A DNA stretch of 14,479 nucleotides from Candidatus Uhrbacteria bacterium (GTDB lineage Bacteria > Patescibacteriota > Patescibacteriia > CAIXNZ01): assembly GCA_011046145.1 (NCBI GenBank), contig DSBA01000033.1, positions 1 through 14,479 of the forward strand, read 5' to 3'. Positions 7,120-12,651 of the stretch are shown here, piece after piece (position 1 is the stretch's first letter; each line of letters begins with the position of its first letter). Under the pieces are notes generated by a model. That model saw only the letters and a list, made by a program, of their open reading frames with translations. It ran no database searches and had not been told where the DNA came from. Position numbers and translations under genes: made by a program.

Positions 7120-7905
7120 ATGAATCTTACTTTCTTAGGCACAGGTCCCTCAACAGGTATTCCCAAAAAAGAATGCCGGGATTTAACTTGTCAAGAAGCT
7201 AGAAAAAAAAACAGCAAATCAAAAAGGACCAGATCTTCAGCTTTATTAAAAGCTAATAATTTTAATTTGCTAATTGACTGCTCGCCTGATTTTTTACAGC
7301 AAGTCAAGCAAGAAAGAATAAAAAAAATTAATTATGTAATAATTACCCATGCGCACCGCGATGCCAGCGGGGGCATTAAAAAATTAAATCTTTGGACAAA
7401 AAATAAAATTATTGTTTGCTGCCAAAAACAAACCATTAAAAAAATAACCAGCCGCTACGGGGGTCTAAACAAGCTTGAATTCCGCGCCATTAAGCCTTAT
7501 CAAAAATTTAAAATAAAAAACATGGCAATTACCGCCCTGCCAGTCAAACATTATGTTTTGGATGAAAAAAACTTCCCTACCTTAGCTTACAAATTCAAAA
7601 ATCTTATTTATTGCTCAGATGTGATCAAAATCCCAGCCAAATCTCTAAAGCATTTTAAAAATTACCCTTATTTAATTTTAGACGCAGCCATGTATTTTAA
7701 TCGGCAATTTATTTCTCATTTAAATACGCGGCAAGCCATTGAATTGGCTGAAAAACAAAAAGTGAAAAATCTATATTTAACTCAAATCGGCCATTCTTAT
7801 CCTCCTTATAAAATTGCCAGAAAGGAAATTGCCAAATTTGTCAAAGCCCATAAAATTAAAACAAAAGTTTTTTTGGCTTATGACGGACTGAAAATTAAAC
7901 TATAA
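7120..7905 (+). CDS. Metallo-beta-lactamase-fold hydrolase, PhnP-like
   Basis: Protein of 261 aa with the N-terminal pattern of the PhnP-like branch: MNLTFLGTGPSTGIP, then C19 and C24. Metal-site elements follow: THAHRDASGG (76-85; H77, H79, D81), H144 in PVKHYV, D167 in YCSDV, D188 in LILDAA and H225 in GHSYPPY. Relatives are phosphodiesterases acting on cyclic phosphates or nucleic acid ends, but the substrate here is unknown. Oddly, the HxHxDH motif has alanine at its last position (A82), a usual ligand of the second metal. The start is placed at 7120 because homologues begin MxLTFLGTG; the open frame continues upstream to 6979 but there overlaps the structured RNA. No Shine-Dalgarno is seen. 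It lies four bases before the next gene, so they are probably co-transcribed. Confidence 0.85.
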   Translation: MNLTFLGTGPSTGIPKKECRDLTCQEARKKNSKSKRTRSSALLKANNFNLLIDCSPDFLQQVKQERIKKINYVIITHAHRDASGGIKKLNLWTKNKIIVCCQKQTIKKITSRYGGLNKLEFRAIKPYQKFKIKNMAITALPVKHYVLDEKNFPTLAYKFKNLIYCSDVIKIPAKSLKHFKNYPYLILDAAMYFNRQFISHLNTRQAIELAEKQKVKNLYLTQIGHSYPPYKIARKEIAKFVKAHKIKTKVFLAYDGLKIKL

Positions 7906-7909
7906 TTTT

Positions 7910-8677
7910 ATGAGAAGAATTGAAGAAGATTATAAATATCCTATTATTATTTTTATTTTTGTTATTATAATAACAGCTTTTATTGCTTCATTTTCTCTGG
8001 CCTACAATCCGGATAAATATCAAGATACTGACGGCGACGGACTGACTGATTACGAAGAAAAAGCTATTTATCAGACTTACTGGTATGACAAAGACACTGA
8101 TAAAGACGGCTATGACGACGGGGTTGAAGTTGCCAATGGCTATTCGCCTAAACATCCAAAACTAAAAATGCACGAGGCAGATACTGACAATGACGGTTTG
8201 AACGACAAATGGGAGATATTACTAGGCGCTAATTTAATGGTCCGGGATACTGATGGCGACGGATATCTGGACGGCACAGAGGTTTACCATGGTTATTCGC
8301 CGACAGATCCGCAACCAGTAAAAATAAGCAAAAAAATAGAAATAAATCTTGCAGAATTTAAACTTGATTTTTATATTGACAATATATTAATGGATACTTT
8401 TCCCATATCCGCGGGCAAAAAAAACACGCCAACACCGACCGGCGAATTTATTATTACGGCAAAATATCCGCTAAAACATTATAATTATTATCCCAATGCA
8501 AAATGGAATCTGCAGTTTGCCAGTTTAAATGGCTTAAATTACTATATTCACGGCGCTTATTGGCATGATAAATTTGGGGAAGAAAATTTATCTGGCGGCT
8601 GCGTTAATGTCAAATATGAAGACATGGAAAGGCTTTATATTTTTTCCTCTGTGGACACTCCAGTAATTATACAATGA
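7910..8677 (+). CDS. Membrane-anchored L,D-transpeptidase (YkuD) with calcium-binding-type Asp repeats
   Basis: Protein of 255 aa. Residues 11-31 form an N-terminal signal-anchor helix. Four thrombospondin-type-3-like Asp repeats follow: DTDGDGLTDYEE (39-50), DTDKDGYDDGVEV (62-74), DTDNDGLNDKWE (91-102) and DTDGDGYLDGTEV (113-125). Each is a DxDxDG loop likely to bind Ca2+. The C-terminal YkuD domain (about 142-255) contains IHGAYWH (213-219; H214, H219) and SGGCVNV (228-234) with nucleophile C231. YkuD enzymes make 3-3 peptidoglycan cross-links or attach proteins to peptidoglycan outside the membrane. The repeats probably act as a rigid, calcium-dependent stalk. Its stop overlaps the next gene's first ATG as ATGA, indicating translational coupling. 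No Shine-Dalgarno is seen. Confidence 0.9.
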   Translation: MRRIEEDYKYPIIIFIFVIIITAFIASFSLAYNPDKYQDTDGDGLTDYEEKAIYQTYWYDKDTDKDGYDDGVEVANGYSPKHPKLKMHEADTDNDGLNDKWEILLGANLMVRDTDGDGYLDGTEVYHGYSPTDPQPVKISKKIEINLAEFKLDFYIDNILMDTFPISAGKKNTPTPTGEFIITAKYPLKHYNYYPNAKWNLQFASLNGLNYYIHGAYWHDKFGEENLSGGCVNVKYEDMERLYIFSSVDTPVIIQ

Positions 8678-9327
8678 TTATGAATTTTAAAAACCGGCAA
8701 GATGCCGGCCAAAAGCTGGCCCAAAAATTAAAAGAATTTAAAGGACAGAAAAACGCCTTGCTTTTAGCCCTACCCCGCGGCGGCGTGGTGGTGGCTTTTG
8801 AAATTGCTAAAGAACTCAACCTGCCCTTAGATTTGGTTGTGCCGCGCAAAATCGGCGCGCCTTTTAATGAAGAATATGCTATTGGCGCCATCACAGAAAG
8901 CGGCGAAGGCATTTTTGACCAAGAAGCTATTGCCAGTTTAAATGTAACGAAAGATTATTTAGACAAAGAGGTTGCTACAGAAAAAAAAGAAGCCCAACGC
9001 CGTTTAAAAACTTACAGACAAAACCAGCCGCCTCTTAACCTTAAAAATAAAACTGTAATTATTGTTGATGACGGCATTGCCACTGGCTTAACTATGCGGG
9101 CGGCCATCAAATCAGCCAAAGAAAAAAAAGCCAAAAAAATTATTGTGGCCGTGCCTGTGACAGCCAGAGATTCGCTTAAAACAATAGAAAAAGAAGCTGA
9201 TAAAGTAATTTGCTTAGACGCGCCTTTATTTTTTGGCGCGGTCGGCGCTTTTTATGAAAATTTTGATCAGACAGAAGATCAAGAAGTCATTGATTTAATG
9301 CAAAAAGCAAAGGAGTTTGAAAAATAA
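8674..9327 (+). CDS. Phosphoribosyltransferase-domain protein
   Basis: Type I phosphoribosyltransferase fold, 217 aa from the overlapping ATG. The PRPP-binding loop is VIIVDDGIATGLT at 128-140, and the early LLALPRGGVVVAFEIA (30-45) and VVPRKIGAPFNEEYAIGA (55-72) are typical of stand-alone bacterial PRTases of uncertain substrate. They resemble neither hpt, upp nor pyrE in detail, so no symbol is given. Starts at 8674 (ATGA overlap with the transpeptidase) and 8680 (MNFKNRQDAG, which matches the usual start of homologues) are both possible; the sequence does not decide. It belongs to the plus-strand cluster beginning at 7120. Confidence 0.85.
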   Translation: MIMNFKNRQDAGQKLAQKLKEFKGQKNALLLALPRGGVVVAFEIAKELNLPLDLVVPRKIGAPFNEEYAIGAITESGEGIFDQEAIASLNVTKDYLDKEVATEKKEAQRRLKTYRQNQPPLNLKNKTVIIVDDGIATGLTMRAAIKSAKEKKAKKIIVAVPVTARDSLKTIEKEADKVICLDAPLFFGAVGAFYENFDQTEDQEVIDLMQKAKEFEK

Positions 9328-9328
9328 T

Positions 9329-9793
9329 ATGAATGATAATAAATTAAAATCTTTAATCCAGAAAATAGTCAAAGATGCAACGATTTTAAAAGACAAATAT
9401 ACTGGTCAAAAAAACATCACAGTTGGTTACGTCTGCGTGTTCGCACAGAACGATTCCGAATACGAAGAACTTAGTACTGCCGCAGAAAAAATGGAAAAAA
9501 TTGTAAAATCAACACCCACGGGTCCGGTTTTCGAAATTCCGCCGCTTCCTACAATTGCAGGGCAATTGCGAGTATTAAAAATTCGCCTTCCCGACCCCAC
9601 AAGGAAAGAACGAGGAGATGCTGATTTTAACCTAACCGACTATGATACTTTCAAAAAAATGAATCTAAATAAACCTGGATTTAAAATAATTCCTCGAAAT
9701 AACTTTGAAATGATCGAGTTGATGGAGCCAGGCGCCAATGTTCGCGTCTATTTTTCTAATCCGCCCGTTAAACAGCAGCTAAAACTTACATAG
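9329..9793 (+). CDS. Conserved hypothetical protein
   Basis: Protein of 154 aa from ATG 9329; an in-frame TTG at 9317 would add four residues. AAAGGAG ends at 9315, 13 bases before the ATG, long but usable, and only one base before the TTG, so the ATG is preferred. Notable segments are VGYVCVFAQNDSEYEEL, LPTIAGQLRVLKIRLPDP, then KERGDADFNLTDYDTF and FEMIELMEPGANVRVYFSNPP. Family members with this RGDADF and YFSNPP pattern occur in other candidate-phylum genomes as far as I recall, with no known function. No signal peptide or membrane helix is seen. Two bases separate it from the phosphoribosyltransferase stop, so it is probably co-transcribed. Codon choice in the middle (about 9420-9620) looks more GC-rich than in neighbouring genes. 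Confidence 0.8.
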   Translation: MNDNKLKSLIQKIVKDATILKDKYTGQKNITVGYVCVFAQNDSEYEELSTAAEKMEKIVKSTPTGPVFEIPPLPTIAGQLRVLKIRLPDPTRKERGDADFNLTDYDTFKKMNLNKPGFKIIPRNNFEMIELMEPGANVRVYFSNPPVKQQLKLT

Positions 9794-9804
9794 TAATCAA
9801 AAAT

Positions 9805-9870
9805 ATGAATATCTTTTCTTTAGAAAATACAAAAAATTTAGCCCAGCAAATTTGCGGGGAAAACAAATAA
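9805..9870 (+). CDS. Micro-ORF, copy 1 (21 aa), related to the one after the transposase
   Basis: ATG at 9805 opens 21 codons (MNIFSLENTKN followed by LAQQICGENK). It aligns without gaps over 21 codons to the micro-ORF at 10500. Three codon pairs differ only synonymously (ATC/ATT, TTA/TTG, TTA/CTC), and the block LAQQIC is identical. That pattern suggests descent from a coding sequence, either a real small peptide or the 5' stub of a longer gene. The core contains the DNA palindrome GCAAATTTGC (9846-9855). No Shine-Dalgarno is seen. It lies 11 bases after the stop of the hypothetical gene and 15 bases before the transposase. Confidence 0.35.
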   Translation: MNIFSLENTKNLAQQICGENK

Positions 9871-9885
9871 AACAAAAATAAAAAT

Positions 9886-10491
9886 ATGAAAAAATATAAC
9901 CAGCCGGGAGATGTGCATTTCTCCACGTTCAGAACTTATAAAAGCTATCCTTTCTTTAAGGATGAAAATTGTTGCATAATATTTTTAAAAAATCTAGAAT
10001 TTTATCGTCAGCGTTATGATTTAAAAATTTATGGTTACGCGATATTATTAGAACATATCCATCAAATGATGCGATTTGACATGGTAAAATATCCTCAATT
10101 AACAATATCAAAAATAATACAGGATTTTAAATCGTCGGTTGCCAGGCAAATTATCGATTATTACAAATCAACTGCGGCCCGCAAAGCGGGTAGCCAAGAG
10201 CCCCTGCTCTTGGCTGCAATTTCAAACCTCAGCATGGAGCAGGAGCTCCATGCTACCCACAGGGTAAACAAAAATCACAAACTCGGCTTAAAATATCGAC
10301 TCTGGCAACCTGGGTTCTACGACTTCAATATTTATACCACCAAAAAATTTTATGAAAAATTAAATTATATCCATTATAATCCTATCAAACATGGTTTAAC
10401 TGATAATATCTCAAAATATAAATATTGCTCTTGGAAAAATTACGAATTAGGCGACCATTCAATATTTAAAATTGATTATCCTGAAGATTGA
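9886..10491 (+). CDS. REP-associated-type HUH transposase (Y1_Tnp, RAYT-like) carrying REP palindromes
   Basis: Single-strand transposase-type protein of 201 aa. HFSTFRTYKSYPFF (11-24) is the usual N-terminal strand. The HUH metal motif is H57-I58-H59 in YAILLEHIHQMMRF. The helix IIQDFKSSVARQIIDYYK (77-94) occupies the place of the catalytic-tyrosine helix, with Y92 and Y93 the candidates. RLWQPGFYDFNIY and LNYIHYNPIKHGL (159-171) match the conserved C-terminal part. Between these, residues about 97-127 (TAARKAGSQEPLLLAA, then ISNLSMEQELHATHR) are unlike the family and encode two REP-like palindromes in frame. Whether the enzyme tolerates this insertion is unknown. Many relatives are domesticated single-copy genes that act on REP elements in trans. 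Confidence 0.88.
   Translation: MKKYNQPGDVHFSTFRTYKSYPFFKDENCCIIFLKNLEFYRQRYDLKIYGYAILLEHIHQMMRFDMVKYPQLTISKIIQDFKSSVARQIIDYYKSTAARKAGSQEPLLLAAISNLSMEQELHATHRVNKNHKLGLKYRLWQPGFYDFNIYTTKKFYEKLNYIHYNPIKHGLTDNISKYKYCSWKNYELGDHSIFKIDYPED
10188..10215 (+). repeat. REP-like palindrome 1 (plus orientation) inside the transposase gene
   Basis: The foot GGGTAG (10188-10193) is followed by a hairpin: AGCCAAGAGC (10192-10201), loop CCCT, GCTCTTGGCT (10206-10215), perfect over 10 bp. RAYT-linked REPs classically have a GTAG tetranucleotide 5' of the hairpin, as here at 10190-10193. A short hairpin CCCGC-AAA-GCGGG (10178-10190) overlaps the foot. Confidence 0.75.
10231..10258 (-). repeat. REP-like palindrome 2 (inverted) inside the transposase gene
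   Basis: On the minus strand the foot GGGTAG (10258-10253) precedes a hairpin whose arms, read on plus, are AGCATGGAGC (10231-10240) and GCTCCATGCT (10245-10254), perfect over 10 bp. Compared with unit 1, the variable stem bases change on both arms together (CAAG/CTTG versus ATGG/CCAT) while the foot and the loop-side AGC and CCTGCT are shared, so the pairing is conserved. The two units face each other across 15 bases, a BIME-like layout, and their feet can also pair over 7 bp. Confidence 0.75.
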
Positions 10492-10499
10492 AAAAATTC

Positions 10500-10574
10500 A
10501 TGCATATTTTTCCCTTGCCAAATAATCAAAAACTCGCCCAGCAAATTTGCGCGAAAAACAAATTTCAAAAATAA
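10500..10574 (+). CDS. Micro-ORF, copy 2 (24 aa), after the transposase
   Basis: ATG at 10500 opens 24 codons (MHIFPLPNNQK, LAQQICAKNK, FQK). It is related codon for codon to the micro-ORF at 9805. The similarity continues a little past the first copy's stop through CAAAAATAAAAAT, so the transposase lies between two divergent direct repeats of about 80 bp. No Shine-Dalgarno is seen. It is either a genuine small peptide or a gene stub left by duplication or insertion. Confidence 0.35.
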   Translation: MHIFPLPNNQKLAQQICAKNKFQK

Positions 10575-10630
10575 AAATTATAGCCATAACGTCTTTATCA
10601 ACCAAAAATTTGAAATAAAAATTAAAAAGA

Positions 10631-10659
10631 AAAAAGAGAGGGTTTTAACCTCTCTTTTT
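10631..10659. terminator. Bidirectional intrinsic terminator between the plus-strand cluster and yvcK
   Basis: AAAAAGAGAGG (10631-10641) and CCTCTCTTTTT (10649-10659) pair perfectly over 11 bp around a 7-nt loop, with A-tracts and T-tracts on opposite sides, so it can stop transcription from both directions. The yvcK stop codon (10645-10647) lies in the loop, and its last residues KKRG are encoded by one stem arm. Confidence 0.85.
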
Positions 10660-11628
10660 GAGTAAATTATACAAAACCGAGGCAAGCGTAAATGGATTAT
10701 GCCGAATCAGTGCCCGACTTAAATTATCGCCTTTAACTTTTTGCGGAATTTTTTGGCTTAAAAAATTTTGGCCTAAAAACTTGGTTTTACGACCGCGAAA
10801 ATCATTAGCCGTAAATTTTACTGGATATTCTCCTTCCTGGGCATATGAAGCCAGAAACTTGGCCGTGGGTTTTTGATTATTGTAAATCACATAATCAAAA
10901 ACATTTTTTTGCCCAAGACACTTTTCCAGCAGTCTGACAAAATCAATAACCCGAAAGCCATGAGTATGGTTTTTCTGGGTCATCAGATTGCAGACATAAG
11001 CTTTAATGGCCCGGGAATCTTTAAAAGCTTGAGCAATGTTTTCCACCAGCAGATTGGGCAAAATACTGGTATAAATATCGCCCGGGCAAATAACCACTAG
11101 GTCGCTGGCCAAAATTCGTTCAATGGCGTGCGGATTAGCCGAAGGATTGGGCTGGAAACAGATATCCTTAATCGGCTGCCTTTTCAAATCAATTTCGTGC
11201 TCTCCAATAATTACCTGCCCATCCGGCGTTTTGGCAACTAGACGGACATCATCCAAAGTGACTGGCATAACCTCACCCTTAACCTGCAAAATTTCACCTG
11301 CTCTTTGCAAAGCTGCTTCAAAATCACTGGTTATCTGCTGCAAAGCAGCAATGAACAAATTGCCGAAATTCTGACCAGCCAAACTGCCTTCTATAAAGCG
11401 ATGATTAAACAACTGGCGCCAGATTTCCTCTGAATGAGACAAAGCAACCAGACATTGCCTGACATCGCCGGGCGGCAAAGCGCCCTGCTCATCGCGCAAA
11501 ATGCCGGTTGAACCCCCGTCATCTGCCATGGCCACAATGGCAGCCAAATCAAGATCAGGATAATTTTTTAGGCCAGTTAAAATTGTGTAAGAACCAGTGC
11601 CGCCGCCAATTACCGTCACTTTATGCAT
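10645..11628 (-). CDS. yvcK: YvcK/CofD-like protein, UDP-sugar-sensing regulator of envelope metabolism
   Basis: CofD-like Rossmann protein of 327 aa, the usual YvcK length. Motifs: VIGGGTGSY (6-14), ADDGGSTG (35-42), LPPGDVRQCLVAL (51-63), GQNFGN (85-90) and CPGDIYTSILPNLL (181-194). In B. subtilis YvcK (GlmR) binds UDP-GlcNAc and is needed for growth on gluconeogenic carbon, linking carbon state to cell-wall precursor supply; it is not a 2-phospho-L-lactate transferase. That role is transferred here by family. The start ATG has the best Shine-Dalgarno of the window, AGGAGGTGA, eight bases upstream. It does not sit beside rapZ or whiA as in Firmicutes. The leader contains two strong hairpins, so regulation before or at translation is plausible. 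The stop codon lies inside the terminator loop. Confidence 0.93.
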   Translation of the reverse strand: MHKVTVIGGGTGSYTILTGLKNYPDLDLAAIVAMADDGGSTGILRDEQGALPPGDVRQCLVALSHSEEIWRQLFNHRFIEGSLAGQNFGNLFIAALQQITSDFEAALQRAGEILQVKGEVMPVTLDDVRLVAKTPDGQVIIGEHEIDLKRQPIKDICFQPNPSANPHAIERILASDLVVICPGDIYTSILPNLLVENIAQAFKDSRAIKAYVCNLMTQKNHTHGFRVIDFVRLLEKCLGQKNVFDYVIYNNQKPTAKFLASYAQEGEYPVKFTANDFRGRKTKFLGQNFLSQKIPQKVKGDNLSRALIRHNPFTLASVLYNLLKKRG

Positions 11629-11633
11629 TCAAA

Positions 11634-11697
11634 TCACCTCCTTTTCATAAACCATGTATGGTTTATGAAAAGCCCCGAACCCTACGTGGTTCGGAGC
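11634..11697 (-). promoter_or_regulatory. yvcK leader: two stacked hairpins abutting a perfect Shine-Dalgarno
   Basis: In transcript order there is a GC-rich hairpin (11697-11672: GCTCCGAACC with GGTTCGGGGC, 10 bp with one U-G, loop ACGTAG) followed directly by TTTTC, which looks like an intrinsic terminator. Next is a perfect 14-bp inverted repeat, TTTTCATAAACCAT and its complement (11642-11655 and 11658-11671), separated by 2 bases. Its 3' arm ends in AAAA, touching GGAGGTGA (11641-11634). A micro-frame MVYEKEVI (11655-11629) ends immediately before the yvcK ATG. Together this could be an attenuator or a structure governing ribosome access; no known riboswitch class is recognised. Confidence 0.55.
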
Positions 11698-11722
11698 CCT
11701 AAATTTTCTTTATTATTATCTC

Positions 11723-11751
11723 AACTTACTATTAAACCGCTTTTTTGTCAA
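11723..11751 (-). promoter_or_regulatory. Candidate yvcK promoter
   Basis: A consensus -35 TTGACA (11751-11746) is followed at 17 bp by TAAGTT (11728-11723), a weak -10. The predicted start near 11716 gives a leader of about 90 bases that includes both hairpins. Confidence 0.4.
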
Positions 11752-11775
11752 CCCAATTTTTCGCAAAAAGCTATG

Positions 11776-12141
11776 TCAATTTTCAACCTCTATTTTTGTT
11801 CCCTGCCGCAAAACATAAGCCGGCCCAAATTTCAAAGCCAGTCTGATTAAATTAATTGATAACTGATATTTGTTTTTATTTTTAAGTTTAAGCAAATTTT
11901 TAATCCTGTTTTTGAAAAGCAAAAAATCAGGCTCATTATAATCCAGCCAATTTATTTTACCATATTTGTCATTATGGCATTCTAAAATTTCCTGCCAATT
12001 TAATTTATCAATATCAATAAAAGTTTCTCCCGCAAACAAATTGTCTGGCTTGTTCTTGGGATGCAGAAAATAGCCAGTCAGATTATTATACAAGACCGCA
12101 TACAAAATTGATTCAAACTTGTCCTGGAATTTTATAGTCAT
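11776..12141 (-). CDS. Hypothetical protein, orphan
   Basis: Protein of 121 aa that I do not recognise. It starts MTIKFQDKFESILYAVLYNN, is rich in Asn, Lys, Leu and aromatic residues, and has no signal peptide, membrane segment or Cys/His cluster. An acidic middle (FIDIDKLNWQEILECHNDKYG) precedes a basic, helical part (LLFKNRIKNLLKLKNKNKY). Codon use is AT-rich like the neighbours, and the frame is intact, so it is probably a real gene. There is no Shine-Dalgarno: the ATG follows a T-run just beyond the rod-like element at 12153-12319, so its transcription may depend on that element's strand. It lies upstream of the yvcK promoter on the same strand. Confidence 0.6.
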   Translation of the reverse strand: MTIKFQDKFESILYAVLYNNLTGYFLHPKNKPDNLFAGETFIDIDKLNWQEILECHNDKYGKINWLDYNEPDFLLFKNRIKNLLKLKNKNKYQLSINLIRLALKFGPAYVLRQGTKIEVEN

Positions 12142-12152
12142 AAAAAATTTAG

Positions 12153-12319
12153 TTCAGCTGGGCTGGCAAACGCCCCATACTCTGCATCGTACGGGGGAAT
12201 ACCCTGGCCCGCCTTAATTTAGTTGCTTTTTATTATTTGGTTAACAGCCCAACTAAGATCAGGCGGCCAGGGTCCACCCCGGAAGCCCATAACTTTCCGG
12301 AGTTGCCAGCCCAGCTGAA
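12153..12319. ncRNA. Rod-like structured element, 6S RNA-like (strand undecided)
   Basis: A 167-base GC-rich block in AT-rich surroundings folds end to end. TTCAGCTGGGCTGGCAA (12153-12169) and its exact complement (12303-12319) make a 17-bp closing helix. After a central bubble of about 22 and 21 nt come CGGGG (12192-12196) with CCCCG (12277-12281), ACCCTGGCC (12201-12209) with GGCCAGGGT (12265-12273), GCCT with AGGC, and TTAGTTG (12219-12225) with CAACTAA (12250-12256), capped by a large loop. A local hairpin CCGGAA/TTCCGG can form in the bubble. Closing stem, central bubble and apical stem at this length match 6S RNA, the regulator that mimics an open promoter. A MITE-like inverted-repeat element is the alternative. 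No convincing promoter fixes the strand; a T-run after the minus-strand end slightly favours minus. Confidence 0.5.
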
Positions 12320-12367
12320 TTTAAAACTTTGGGTTTAATTGCCTATTTTTTAAAAACAGGTTTCCTT

Positions 12368-12404
12368 CTCTAGCCAAAGCCTCGTTCTGAGAGGCAAAGG
12401 CGAG
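12368..12404. repeat. Imperfect GC-rich palindrome
   Basis: GCC-AAA-GCCTC (12373-12383) faces GAGGC-AAA-GGC (12391-12401), with CTC and GAG extending the stem outside; the AAA triplets oppose each other as an internal loop. It is REP-like in look but has no GTAG foot and no second copy in this window. Confidence 0.35.
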
Positions 12405-12554
12405 TATTTAATATTTAATTTTTAAACTTGGATCCAAGGCAACAATAAAGTCAAAAAAACGGCAGATTAATTTACGATAAATTGATTTTTGTTTTCGGCT
12501 CATAATTTTAATTTGTTAATTATTAAATTATTAAATTGATAATTAAAATACGAT

Positions 12555-12640
12555 CTGTTAAAATAATAAAAGAGGAGTTTTTAAAATAAACTTTTCTCTT
12601 GCTCAAAACTCGTCCTTGCCTCAAATCTCGGGCGAGTTTT
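12555..12640 (-). terminator. lexA terminator region (two hairpins)
   Basis: Downstream of lexA on the minus strand, AAAACTCGCCC (12640-12630) pairs over 11 bp with GGACGAGTTTT (12615-12605, one U-G). A second, imperfect hairpin follows (AAGAG...AGTTT with AAACT...CTCTT, 12600-12570) with a tail rich in T (CTCTTTTATTATTTT). The second has the better terminator layout. The first can also serve plus-strand transcripts, since TTTTGTT follows it there. Confidence 0.55.
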
Positions 12641-12651
12641 GTTATAAATTA

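Larger units (their letters stand above)
12320..12651. other. Long intergenic stretch between the rod-like element and lexA
   Basis: No protein gene is seen. It holds an imperfect GC-rich palindrome at 12368-12404, an A/T-rich filler (about 12405-12535), a plus-strand promoter-like pair TTGATA (12536-12541) and TAAAAT (12559-12564) at 17 bp, and two hairpins downstream of lexA (12570-12600 and 12605-12640). Nothing else stands out. Confidence 0.5.

Noticed and set aside
9317..9328. TTG start for the 154-aa hypothetical protein
   Set aside because: The AGGAG is only one base from the TTG; the ATG at 9329 is a better codon with usable spacing.
10231..10258. Intrinsic terminator inside the transposase gene
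   Set aside because: The hairpin is not followed by a T-run on either strand; the paired GTAG-footed layout fits REP elements better.
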